44,117 nucleotides of DNA from an uncultured Oscillibacter sp. (GTDB lineage Bacteria > Bacillota > Clostridia > Oscillospirales > Oscillospiraceae), in the NCBI RefSeq assembly GCF_910579365.1, contig NZ_CAJTUX010000016.1:1-44117 (forward strand), read 5' to 3'. Within the stretch, counting starts at the first letter, position 1; every line of letters begins with the position of its first letter. This document shows positions 22,808 to 30,667 of the stretch, one piece after another. A program made the translations under genes and the position numbers. The notes beneath the pieces were generated by a model. That model searched no databases. It was given only the letters and a program-made list of their open reading frames with translations, and was not told the origin of the DNA.

Positions 22808-23311
22808 ATGCTGCACGTTGTGCTGGTGGAACCGGAAATTCCCCAGAACTGCGGGAACATCGCCCGCACCTGCGCCGCCACCGGGGCCGACCTTCATCTG
22901 ATTCGCCCTCTGGGTTTCGATATTTCCCAGAGCGCCATCCGGCGGAACATGAAGCGCTGCGGTCTGGACTACTGGCACCTGGTACAAGTCTCGGACTATG
23001 AGAACCTGGAGGATCTGTTCCGCCGCCATCCAGAGGCCGCGAAAGACCTCTGGCTCACCACCACCAAGGCCCCCCGGTCTTACGCGGAAGCAAGGTTCAC
23101 GGCGGGCAGCTGGCTCTTCTTCGGCAAGGAGACCGCCGGCCTCCCCCTTCCCTTCCGGGAGCGGTTCCGGGAGCGTTGCGTCCGCCTGCCCATGGTGGAC
23201 GAGGCCAGGAGTCTGAATTTGAGCAATACCGTTGCCGTCTGCGTATACGAAGCGCTGCGGCAGAGCGGCTTCCCTGGTCTTTTGGGAACAGGGGAAATGG
23301 CGCTTTCATGA
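22808..23311 (+). CDS. trmL: tRNA (cytidine/uridine(34)-2'-O)-methyltransferase TrmL
   Basis: 167 residues, a SPOUT-class enzyme that methylates the ribose of the wobble base in certain leucine tRNAs. Motifs of the deep trefoil knot: VVLVEPEIPQNCGNIARTCA at the N-terminus, HLIRPLGFDI, LFFGKETAGLP and the C-terminal LPMVDEARSLNLSNTVAVCV. Length is typical. The ribosome binding site is weak. The pgk gene starts 59 bases after the stop, with a small CGGCG/CGCCG hairpin between, so some co-transcription with pgk is likely. Confidence 0.93.
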   Translation: MLHVVLVEPEIPQNCGNIARTCAATGADLHLIRPLGFDISQSAIRRNMKRCGLDYWHLVQVSDYENLEDLFRRHPEAAKDLWLTTTKAPRSYAEARFTAGSWLFFGKETAGLPLPFRERFRERCVRLPMVDEARSLNLSNTVAVCVYEALRQSGFPGLLGTGEMALS

Positions 23312-23370
23312 CACATGTTTTAACCGGCGTTCACGCCGAAAAATAAGTTCTTTTTTGGAGGAATCCTGAG

Positions 23371-24639
23371 ATGAATTACAACAAAAAAACCGTCAAAGAT
23401 GTCGAGGTATCCGGCAAAAAAGTGCTGCTCCGCTGCGACTTCAACGTCCCCCAGGACAAGGAGACCGGCGCGATTACCAGCGACAAGCGCATCGTCGCCG
23501 CGCTGCCCACCATCCAGTACCTGCTGGAAAATGGCGCCGCCGTCATTGCCTGCTCGCACCTGGGCAAGCCCGAGGCCAGCTTTGATAAGTGGGTCAAGAA
23601 GCAGACTGAAAAGGGCAAGGACCCCGCCTCCCTCACGGAGGAGAAGTGGAAGAAGTCCCTGGCGAAGCTGAGCCTGGCCCCCGTGGCCAAACGCCTGGGC
23701 GAGCTGCTGGGCAAAGAGGTCATCATGGCCGCCGACGTGGTGGGCGAAGACGCCAAGGCCAAGGCCGCCGCCCTCCAGCCCGGCCAGATCATGCTGCTGG
23801 AAAACACCCGCTTTGAAAAGGGAGAGACCAAGAACGATCCGGAGCTGGCCAAGGCCATGGCTTCCATGGCGGAGGTCTACGTGTCCGACGCGTTCGGCGC
23901 GGTGCACCGGGCTCACGCCTCCACTGCCGGCGTCGCCGATTACCTCCCCGCCGTGTCCGGTTTCCTGATTCAAAAAGAGCTGGATTTCCTGGGCGGCGCG
24001 ATTGCCAATCCCAAGCGGCCCCTGGTCGCCATTCTGGGCGGGGCCAAGGTTTCCTCTAAAATCGGCGTCATCAACAACCTGCTGGAAATTGCCGATACCA
24101 TCATTATCGGCGGCGGCATGTCCTATACCTTCTCCGCCGCCCAGGGCGGCAAAGTGGGCGACAGCCTGCTGGAGGCCGACTGGATGGATTACTCCAAAGA
24201 CATGCTTGCCAAGGCCGCTGAAAAAGGCGTGAAGTTCCTCCTCCCCGTGGACACCGTCTGCGGCGACAGCTTCTCCGCCGACGCCAAGAGCCAGGTGGTC
24301 AAAGCCGGTGAGATTCCCGACGGCTGGGAGGGGCTGGACATCGGTCCCGAGACCGTGAAGCTCTACTGCGGCGCCGTGGCCGACGCGGGCACGGTAATCT
24401 GGAACGGCCCCATGGGCGTGTTCGAGTTCCCCGCTTTCGCCAAGGGCACCGAGGCCATGGCCGAGGCCCTGAGCAAGACCTCCGCGATCACCGTCATCGG
24501 CGGCGGCGACAGCGCCGCTGCGGTGGAACAGCTGGGCTACGCCGATAAAATGAGTCACATCTCCACCGGCGGCGGCGCTTCCCTGGAGTTCCTGGAGGGC
24601 AAGGAACTGCCCGGCGTTGCCTGCCTGCTGAACAAGTGA
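23371..24639 (+). CDS. pgk: Phosphoglycerate kinase
   Basis: 422 residues. It transfers phosphate from 1,3-bisphosphoglycerate to ADP in glycolysis. Signatures: VLLRCDFNVPQDKETGAITS, ACSHLGKP, LLENTRFEKGETKNDPELAK, DAFGAVHRAHAS, AILGGAKVSSKIGVI and the C-terminal VIGGGDSAAAVEQLG with STGGGASLEFLEGK. It is about 25 residues longer than most bacterial enzymes because of a lysine-rich insertion (ASFDKWVKKQTEKGKDPAS, then LTEEKWKKSLAK) after SHLGKPE; such a form occurs in some Clostridia (from memory). GGAGGA precedes the ATG. It is followed by tpiA and gpmI; gap and eno are not in the window. Confidence 0.97.
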   Translation: MNYNKKTVKDVEVSGKKVLLRCDFNVPQDKETGAITSDKRIVAALPTIQYLLENGAAVIACSHLGKPEASFDKWVKKQTEKGKDPASLTEEKWKKSLAKLSLAPVAKRLGELLGKEVIMAADVVGEDAKAKAAALQPGQIMLLENTRFEKGETKNDPELAKAMASMAEVYVSDAFGAVHRAHASTAGVADYLPAVSGFLIQKELDFLGGAIANPKRPLVAILGGAKVSSKIGVINNLLEIADTIIIGGGMSYTFSAAQGGKVGDSLLEADWMDYSKDMLAKAAEKGVKFLLPVDTVCGDSFSADAKSQVVKAGEIPDGWEGLDIGPETVKLYCGAVADAGTVIWNGPMGVFEFPAFAKGTEAMAEALSKTSAITVIGGGDSAAAVEQLGYADKMSHISTGGGASLEFLEGKELPGVACLLNK

Positions 24640-24704
24640 GCGGAGCTTTTCCCGCCAGAGCTGCTATTTTTGAGGAAAAAGTTCAGAAAATCCCCTGCTT
24701 GCCC

Positions 24705-24733
24705 TTGACATTTCTGCCTATTTCGGCTATAAA
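24705..24733 (+). promoter_or_regulatory. tpiA promoter
   Basis: A perfect TTGACA (24705-24710), a 17-base spacer and TATAAA (24728-24733), 71 bases before tpiA. tpiA can thus be transcribed apart from pgk. Confidence 0.85.
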
Positions 24734-24804
24734 ATAATAGGCTGTTCTTATTGGCTCATTCATTTACCATCACATCAAAAGACATAAAAGGAGTATGGAA
24801 GATC

Positions 24805-25578
24805 ATGAATCGCAGATACCGCAAAACGGTCATTGCCGGCAACTGGAAAATGAACATGACCGCCACCGAAACCAAAAAATTTGCCGAGGATATCCGCAAG
24901 ATCATGCCCCGCGCCAAATGGTGCGAGACCTTGATCTGCGTCCCCGCCTGCAACATCTCCACCGCCGCCAAGGCCTTCAAGGACCTGCGCATCTCCGTCG
25001 GCGCTGAGAACGTCTATTTCGAGGAGAAGGGCGCTTACACCGGCGAGGTCTCCGCCGATATGCTGAAGGACCTGGGTGTCAAGTACGTCATCATCGGACA
25101 CAGCGAGCGCCGCCAGTATTTCGGCGAAACTGATCAGACCGTAAACAAGAAGGTCCATGCCGTTCTCAACGCCGGCATGAATCCCATCATCTGCGTGGGC
25201 GAGAGTCTGGAGCAGCGGGAGACCGGCATCACCAACGAGTGGATCGCCCTCCAGGTGAAGAGCGCGCTGTACGGCGTTCCCGCCGACAAGCTGCGCCGCT
25301 GCATCATCGCTTACGAGCCCATTTGGGCCATCGGCACCGGCAAGACCGCCACCAGCGAGCAGGCCGGCGAGGTCTGCTCCAATATCCGCGCCACCATCCG
25401 CAGCCTGTATGGCGCCCGCGTGGCACGGAGCGTCACCATCCAGTATGGCGGCTCCATGAACGCCAAAAATGCCGCCGAGCTGCTGGCTCAGCCCGACATT
25501 GACGGCGGCCTCATTGGCGGCGCCTCCCTGAAGCCCGACCAGTTTGTGGAGATCATCAACTCCGCCAACCAGGAGTAA
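24805..25578 (+). CDS. tpiA: Triose-phosphate isomerase
   Basis: 257 residues. It interconverts dihydroxyacetone phosphate and glyceraldehyde 3-phosphate. Catalytic residues in place: K15 (AGNWKMN), H99 (IIGHSERR) and E171 (AYEPIWAIGTG); the phosphate-binding QYGGSMNAKN and the GGLIGGASL end are intact. The ATG at 24805 (MNRRYRK) was chosen; AAAGGAG lies about 11 bases upstream, which is slightly long. An out-of-frame ATG at 24795 lies between and opens an overlapping frame of 70 codons that I regard as a shadow. It has its own promoter at 24705 and a GC-rich hairpin region behind it. Confidence 0.97.
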   Translation: MNRRYRKTVIAGNWKMNMTATETKKFAEDIRKIMPRAKWCETLICVPACNISTAAKAFKDLRISVGAENVYFEEKGAYTGEVSADMLKDLGVKYVIIGHSERRQYFGETDQTVNKKVHAVLNAGMNPIICVGESLEQRETGITNEWIALQVKSALYGVPADKLRRCIIAYEPIWAIGTGKTATSEQAGEVCSNIRATIRSLYGARVARSVTIQYGGSMNAKNAAELLAQPDIDGGLIGGASLKPDQFVEIINSANQE

Positions 25579-25586
25579 TGTATCAG

Positions 25587-25610
25587 CGAGGGGGAGCAAG
25601 CTCCCCCTCG
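25587..25610 (+). terminator. tpiA terminator and hairpin-rich spacer
   Basis: CGAGGGGGAG (25587-25596) pairs with CTCCCCCTCG (25601-25610) around CAAG, just after the tpiA stop; no strong T-run follows. The rest of the 190-base gap to gpmI holds two more short hairpins, CCGGCC/GGCCGG (25627-25642) and CCGCCT/AGGCGG (25700-25714). I saw no promoter there, so gpmI may be reached by read-through. Confidence 0.6.
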
Positions 25611-25768
25611 GCGTTGTTCCCCAACGCCGGCCTGCGGGCCGGTGACGCCGCCCCAGGCGGCTGGAATCGGGGATTTTTCGTGACGCCGCAGCGCCTGTTC
25701 CGCCTGTAAGGCGGCAGGAAGCGCGCCTGTCCCGAAAATGATTTCAATCCCCCGAGGAGGAGCTTTCA

Positions 25769-27286
25769 ATGAACAAAACACCTACTACGTTAATCATCAT
25801 GGACGGCTTCGGCACCGGCGGCGGTGAGACGGGCAATGCCGTCAAAACGGCAAAAACGCCCCGGCTGGACCGTTTTTTCCAGGAGTTTGCCCACACGACC
25901 CTCTCCGCCTCCGGACTGGATGTGGGTCTCCCTGACGGACAAATGGGCAACAGCGAAGTGGGCCATACCAATATTGGCGGCGGCCGGGTGGTCTTTCAGG
26001 ACCTTCCCCGCATTTCCCGCGCCATTGAAGACGGCAGCTTCTTCCAGAATCCTGCCTATCTTCACGCCATGGACGCCTGCATCGAAAAGGGTTCCGCCCT
26101 GCACCTGTTCGGACTGCTGTCGGATGGCGGCGTTCACTCTCACCTGACTCACCTGTTCGCCCTTTTAAAAATGGCCAAGGACAAGGGGCTTACCCGGGTT
26201 TATATCCATGCGTTCCTGGACGGGCGGGACGTATCCCCCACTTCCGGCGCGGGCTTTGTGGCTCAGACGGTTGCCAAGTGCGAAGAGCTGGGCGTGGGCA
26301 AGATCGCAACAGTCATGGGCCGGTACTACGCTATGGACCGGGACAAGCGCTGGGACCGGGTAGAGCAGGCCTATGACGCTATGGTTTACGGCGAAAGCGC
26401 CATTACCAATCCGGACCCGGTGGATGCGGTGAAAAAGTCCTATGAGAAAGGCGTTACGGATGAGTTTGTGGAGCCCGTCGTCTGCGACGCGGACGGCTCG
26501 ATCTCTGACAACGACAGCGTCATTTTCTTCAACTTCCGCCCTGACCGGGCCCGGGAGATTACCAGGACGCTGGTGGACCCGGAGTTTGACGGTTTTACCC
26601 GGCAGTTCTTCCCTCTGACCTATGTCTGCAACACGGAGTACGACGCCTCCATGCCCAATGTGGAAGTGGCGTTCCCCCGTGTGCTGGTAAGCAATGGTCT
26701 GGGCGAGTACCTCAGCAAAATGGGTATGACACAGCTCCGCATCGCCGAGACGGAGAAGTACGCCCATGTGACCTTCTTCTTCAACGGCGGCAGCGAAACC
26801 GTCTTTCCCGGCGAGGACCGGGTGCTGGTCCCCTCCCCCAAGGTGGCAACCTATGATCTCCAGCCGGAGATGAGCGCGCCGGAGGTCTGTGAGAAGTGCG
26901 TGGAGCGCATTGAGTCCGGGAATTACGACGTTATCATTTTGAACTTCGCCAACTGCGACATGGTGGGCCACACCGGCGTGTTCGACGCTGCTGTGAAGGC
27001 CGTGGAGACGGTGGACGCCTGCGTGGGCAAGGTGGTGGACGCCACCTTGAAGATGGGCGGCATCGCCATGATTACCGCTGACCATGGCAACGCCGAGCAG
27101 ATGGTGGAACCCGACGGCAGTCCCATGACTGCCCACACCACCAATCCCGTTCCCTTCATCCTCTGCGGCGCAGGGTCCGAGCTGCGGTCCGATGGCCGCC
27201 TCGCCGATATCGCGCCGACTATGCTGGATGTCATGGGGCTGGCCTGCCCCAAGGAGATGGACGGAAAGACCCTGATTCTTCAATAA
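25769..27286 (+). CDS. gpmI: 2,3-bisphosphoglycerate-independent phosphoglycerate mutase
   Basis: 505 residues, a manganese-dependent alkaline phosphatase superfamily enzyme interconverting 3- and 2-phosphoglycerate. The first metal ligand D12 is in LIIMDGFG, and the phosphorylated S62 is in MGNSEVGHTNIGGGR. Other motifs: LLSDGGVHSH, HAFLDGRDVSP, FFNFRPDRAREITR, FNGGSETVFPGEDR and the second metal cluster ADHGNAEQM. AGGAGG lies 9 bases before the ATG. Such Mn enzymes in spore formers are pH-sensitive and help store 3-phosphoglycerate in spores (known for Bacillus; inferred here). It ends at a repeat-rich region. Confidence 0.97.
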   Translation: MNKTPTTLIIMDGFGTGGGETGNAVKTAKTPRLDRFFQEFAHTTLSASGLDVGLPDGQMGNSEVGHTNIGGGRVVFQDLPRISRAIEDGSFFQNPAYLHAMDACIEKGSALHLFGLLSDGGVHSHLTHLFALLKMAKDKGLTRVYIHAFLDGRDVSPTSGAGFVAQTVAKCEELGVGKIATVMGRYYAMDRDKRWDRVEQAYDAMVYGESAITNPDPVDAVKKSYEKGVTDEFVEPVVCDADGSISDNDSVIFFNFRPDRAREITRTLVDPEFDGFTRQFFPLTYVCNTEYDASMPNVEVAFPRVLVSNGLGEYLSKMGMTQLRIAETEKYAHVTFFFNGGSETVFPGEDRVLVPSPKVATYDLQPEMSAPEVCEKCVERIESGNYDVIILNFANCDMVGHTGVFDAAVKAVETVDACVGKVVDATLKMGGIAMITADHGNAEQMVEPDGSPMTAHTTNPVPFILCGAGSELRSDGRLADIAPTMLDVMGLACPKEMDGKTLILQ

Positions 27287-27303
27287 ATAAGCGCCGACAG
27301 AGA

Positions 27304-27514
27304 AGAGCCGCCCATCAGGGCGGCTCTCAGGCTGTCGAAAACGTATTTTCGCCAGCCTGCGCAAGTTTTTCAAAACTTTAAAAAAGTTTTGAAAAACTTC
27401 TGATTGAAAACGAAAGGAACCCCTCCTGGGTTCCTCTCGTAACTCTCTTCCTTCCCGTTGCGTCAATCTTCTGCGTTTTTTGACACACTGAGAGCCGCCC
27501 TGACGGGCGGCTCT
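27304..27514. repeat. MITE-like element with inverted terminal hairpins
   Basis: A 211-base non-coding element filling the gap between gpmI and engB. Each end is a hairpin built on AGAGCCGCCC/GGGCGGCTCT (27304-27327 and 27491-27514). The loops, ATCA on the left and GTCA on the right read from the other strand, show that the ends are inverted copies, and similarity continues inward for about 12 more bases (CTCAG..TGTC.AAAA). Inside are two further stems, CAGGCTG-CGAAAA/TTTTCG-CAGCCTG (27328-27359) and a 16-bp perfect stem AAGTTTTTCAAAACTT/AAGTTTTGAAAAACTT (27363-27399), then copy 2 of the 89-bp repeat. No transposase. The end hairpins probably terminate both gpmI and engB. Confidence 0.65.
27404..27492. 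repeat. Repeat family B, copy 2 (89 bp)
   Basis: The second copy of the element at 13395-13483, from TTGAAAACGA to CACACTGAG, with about five substitutions. Its hairpin has one mismatch (ACGAAAGGAACCC with GGGTTCCTCTCGT). Confidence 0.85.
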
Positions 27515-27518
27515 TTCG

Positions 27519-28106
27519 TTATTCCACAGCGGCATTCAAAAGGCGAATCAGTTCTTCCTTTCCCGTCCCCTTCTCGGCGGAGAAGGGGAGCAGATGATCC
27601 TCCTCTTCCAATTCCAGGGTCTCCCGGATCAAAGCCAGGGCAGGTTCCACCTGGCTCTTTTTCAGCTTATCCAGCTTGTTGGCCACCACAATCTCCGGGC
27701 AGCCTGTCTCCCGAAACCAGCTATGCATGGTCAGGTCGTTGGCTGTCGGCTTGTGACGGGCATCCACAATCAGCACGCCGGTGGTAATGTGGGCCTCCTG
27801 GAAGTAACTCTCCATCAGGCGGCCCCAGCGCTCCTTTTCCGCCTTGGAAACCTTGGCGTACCCATAGCCCGGCAGGTCCACCAGATAGGCCCTGCGGTCT
27901 ACCAAGTAATAATTCACCTGGGTGGTCTTACCCGGGGAAGCGCCCACATAGGCCAGGTTCTTCCTCCCCAGAAGGCGGTTGATGACCGAGGACTTTCCCA
28001 CGTTGGACCGGCCCGCAAAGGCGAACTGCGGCAGACCATCCCACAAAAACTGCTCCCGGCTCCCGGCGGACCGGATAAACTCCGCTTTTCCAAAATTGAT
28101 CGGCAT
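27519..28106 (-). CDS. engB: Ribosome biogenesis GTPase EngB (YsxC)
   Basis: 195 residues, a TrmE-Era-family GTPase needed for late 50S assembly. Motifs: G1 FAGRSNVGKSSVIN, the switch I threonine in SPGKTTQVNY, G3 VDLPGYGYAKV, G4 NKLDK and G5 FSAEKGTG. ATG at 28106 follows AAAGGAG by six bases; the longer frame to 28133 overlaps lon and has no support. It starts 10 bases after the lon stop and ends the tig-clpP-clpX-lon-engB series, the same order as in Bacillus. Its stop lies five bases from the terminal hairpin of the repeat element. Confidence 0.96.
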   Translation of the reverse strand: MPINFGKAEFIRSAGSREQFLWDGLPQFAFAGRSNVGKSSVINRLLGRKNLAYVGASPGKTTQVNYYLVDRRAYLVDLPGYGYAKVSKAEKERWGRLMESYFQEAHITTGVLIVDARHKPTANDLTMHSWFRETGCPEIVVANKLDKLKKSQVEPALALIRETLELEEEDHLLPFSAEKGTGKEELIRLLNAAVE

Positions 28107-28116
28107 GTCTGCTCCT

Positions 28117-30531
28117 TTACTGCCGCAGGGCATTGTCCACCTTTTCCCGGCTCATGGAAGGAAAAACAGGCGCCGGTTCCGGCACTTCTTCCCGAACCGC
28201 CTCCGCCGGAGACGTTAGCGCCGCGGCGAAAACCTGATCGATTGTCTCCACCGGGATAAAACGCAGAGCGGCCCGAACCGTCTGATCAATTTCCTCCAGG
28301 TCCCGGACATTGTCCTTGGGGATCAGCACGGTGCTGATACCGTTCCGCAGGGCGGCCATGGTTTTTTCCTTCAGCCCGCCGATGGCCAGCACCCGGCCCC
28401 GAATGGTCACCTCTCCTGTCATGGCAATGCCCGCCCGGACCTTCCGGTCCGTCAGGGCAGAGAGCATGGCCGTGGTAACCGCGATGCCGGCGGAGGGGCC
28501 GTCCTTGGGAACCGCTCCCTCCGGGAAGTGGACATGAATGTCCTTGGTTTTATAGAAGTCCGCCTCTATACCCAGAACCTCTGCCCGGCTTCGAAGACAA
28601 CTCAGCGCCGCCTGTACGGACTCCTTCATCACGTCGCCCAGGTTGCCGGTAAGCTCCAGCTTTCCGGTGCCCTCCAAAACAGCGGCCTCCACCTCCAGAA
28701 TCTCGCCGCCGGTTTCCGTCCAGGCCAGACCGTTCACCACGCCGGTCTCCTCCCGCTCTGTGTGGAGAGCGGGGGGATAGGGCTGGCAGTCCAAAAATTT
28801 CGGCAGCTCTTCCTCCGTCACCTGAACCCGCTTGGTCTCTCCGGAGAGAAGCTTCATATCCGTCTTCCGGCACAAAGCGGCAATACGCCGTTCCAGAAGG
28901 CGGACGCCGGATTCCCGGGTATAGTCCCGAATGATGGCCCGGATCACCTCGTCACCGACCCGGAGGGCGCTTTTTTTCAGTCCGTGTTCGCGCATCTGCT
29001 TCGGCAGCAGGTAGCGGCGTGCAATCTGCACCTTCTCCTCATCGGTATAGCTGGAGAGACGGATGACCTCCATCCGGTCCAGCAGCGGCTGGGGAATGGT
29101 ATCTGTGGTGTTGGCGGTGGTGATGAACATCACCCGGCTCAAGTTCACGGGAATCTCCATATAATGATCCCGGAACGCATGATTCTGCTCGCTGTCCAGC
29201 ACCTCCAGCAAGGCGGAGGCCGGGTCTCCCCGGTAATCGCTGCCGAGTTTGTCAATCTCATCCAGCAGCAGCAGCGGATTCATGGACCCGCCCCGAATGA
29301 TGGCGTCAATCACCCGCCCCGGCATGGATCCGATGTAGGTCCTGCGGTGGCCGCGAATGTCCGCCTCATCCCGGACGCCGCCCAGGGACAGGCGGGCCAG
29401 TTTCCGGTTCAGCGCCTTGGCGACGGAAATGGCAATGGAGGTTTTTCCAACGCCCGGGGGACCCACCAGACAGAGAATCTGCCCCTTCCCCTTGGGATTC
29501 ATCTGCCGGACGGCTATGGTCTCCAGAATACGCTCCTTAACCTTCTCCAGACCGAAATGCTCTTTTTCCAGCACTTTGCGGGCGGCGTCCACACTGACGC
29601 GCTCGCGGGTCTCGACATTCCAGGGCATCTCCAGGCACACATCCAGATAGTTCCGGATCACCGACGCTTCCGCGCTGCCATAGGGCTGGCGGGAGAGCTT
29701 TCCAGCCTCCTTCAAAAGGTGGCTCTCCGCCTCCTCCTCCAGCTTCAGCTCCAGAATCTTCCGGCAGTAATCCTCCACCTCATCGTCTTCGTCATCTTCC
29801 CCCAGCTCGTTTTGCAGAACCCGAATCTGCGTGCGCAGTATCTGTTCCCGCTGCGTGCGCACCAGCTGGTCCCGGATTTTTCCCTCCATCTCGTGCTCAA
29901 AGCCCAGGATGTTGCACTCGCGGGCCAACAGACTGTTCATCTTCCGCAGGCGGACAAAGGGAGCCAGTTCCTCCAGAATCTCCTGCTTATCCGTGTGGCG
30001 AAGAGGAATATTCTGGGCAATAAAGTCCGCCAGATAGCCCACATCCCGGCTGTCCATCACCGTAGTAATGATCTCCTCCGGAATGTTGCCGGACATCTGG
30101 GCATACTCGCTGAAAAGATTCCAGGTCTGGCGGAGCAGCGCCTCTGTCCGGGGGCTGCGGTGGAAGGTCTCGGAGGGAACCTCCTCCGGCAGCTCCTCCA
30201 CATTGGCCTGGAGATAGGGGGAGGACTGCCACAAGCGCCGGAGACGGGCCCGGCGGCGGCCCTCCACCATAACCCTGGCAGCGCCGGAAGAAAGGCGAAG
30301 AATCTGGCGGATATGGGATACCGTACCGATTGGATACAGGTCCGTTTCTCCCGGCAGCTCCACGCTGATCTCCCGCTGTGTCACCAGAAAAATCTCCTGC
30401 TCAGCCTCCATGGCCCGCTCCAGAGCTGCGATGGAGATGGTGCGCTCCACATCAAAGGTCAGGTGCATATGCGGAAAAACTGTCAGTCCCCGAAGGGCCA
30501 GGACGGGAATATTCACGGTGGTCAATTCCAT
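28117..30531 (-). CDS. lon: ATP-dependent protease Lon
   Basis: 804 residues, LonA-type. Order: N-terminal substrate-binding LAN domain (VLALRGLTVFPHMHLTFDV), helical region, AAA+ module with Walker A GPPGVGKTSIAIS near 358 and LLLDEIDKLG, then the protease domain with catalytic Ser in PKDGPSAGIA near 677 and Lys in GGLKEK 43 residues on. It degrades damaged and regulatory proteins in the cytoplasm. ATG at 30531 follows AAAGGAG by about nine bases; the open frame runs on 26 codons without support. It lies between clpX and engB; a hairpin at 30609 separates it from clpX. No HrcA or CtsR box was recognised upstream. Confidence 0.97.
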   Translation of the reverse strand: MELTTVNIPVLALRGLTVFPHMHLTFDVERTISIAALERAMEAEQEIFLVTQREISVELPGETDLYPIGTVSHIRQILRLSSGAARVMVEGRRRARLRRLWQSSPYLQANVEELPEEVPSETFHRSPRTEALLRQTWNLFSEYAQMSGNIPEEIITTVMDSRDVGYLADFIAQNIPLRHTDKQEILEELAPFVRLRKMNSLLARECNILGFEHEMEGKIRDQLVRTQREQILRTQIRVLQNELGEDDEDDEVEDYCRKILELKLEEEAESHLLKEAGKLSRQPYGSAEASVIRNYLDVCLEMPWNVETRERVSVDAARKVLEKEHFGLEKVKERILETIAVRQMNPKGKGQILCLVGPPGVGKTSIAISVAKALNRKLARLSLGGVRDEADIRGHRRTYIGSMPGRVIDAIIRGGSMNPLLLLDEIDKLGSDYRGDPASALLEVLDSEQNHAFRDHYMEIPVNLSRVMFITTANTTDTIPQPLLDRMEVIRLSSYTDEEKVQIARRYLLPKQMREHGLKKSALRVGDEVIRAIIRDYTRESGVRLLERRIAALCRKTDMKLLSGETKRVQVTEEELPKFLDCQPYPPALHTEREETGVVNGLAWTETGGEILEVEAAVLEGTGKLELTGNLGDVMKESVQAALSCLRSRAEVLGIEADFYKTKDIHVHFPEGAVPKDGPSAGIAVTTAMLSALTDRKVRAGIAMTGEVTIRGRVLAIGGLKEKTMAALRNGISTVLIPKDNVRDLEEIDQTVRAALRFIPVETIDQVFAAALTSPAEAVREEVPEPAPVFPSMSREKVDNALRQ

Positions 30532-30608
30532 GAAATCACGCTCCTTTCCAAGGGCTCGCCGGCATTCCGGCGGCAATGGAAGAGAATGGAATAGGACTAT
30601 ACAACCCA

Positions 30609-30636
30609 AGAGGAAGGGACCAGGGTCCCTTCCTCT
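30609..30636. terminator. Hairpin between clpX and lon
   Basis: A perfect inverted repeat, AGAGGAAGGGACC (30609-30621) and GGTCCCTTCCTCT (30624-30636), 30 bases after the clpX stop on the minus strand. Strong stem, no T-run. It may partly end the clpX transcript before lon. Confidence 0.55.
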
Positions 30637-30667
30637 CCTGAGCCGGTTTTACCGGTCTCTTTTGTAT

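Noticed and set aside
24795..25007. Out-of-frame ATG after AAAGGAG overlapping the tpiA start
   Set aside because: The 70-residue product is low-complexity and arginine/histidine-rich, and lies inside the well-conserved tpiA frame; only the slightly long spacing of the tpiA start hinted at it.
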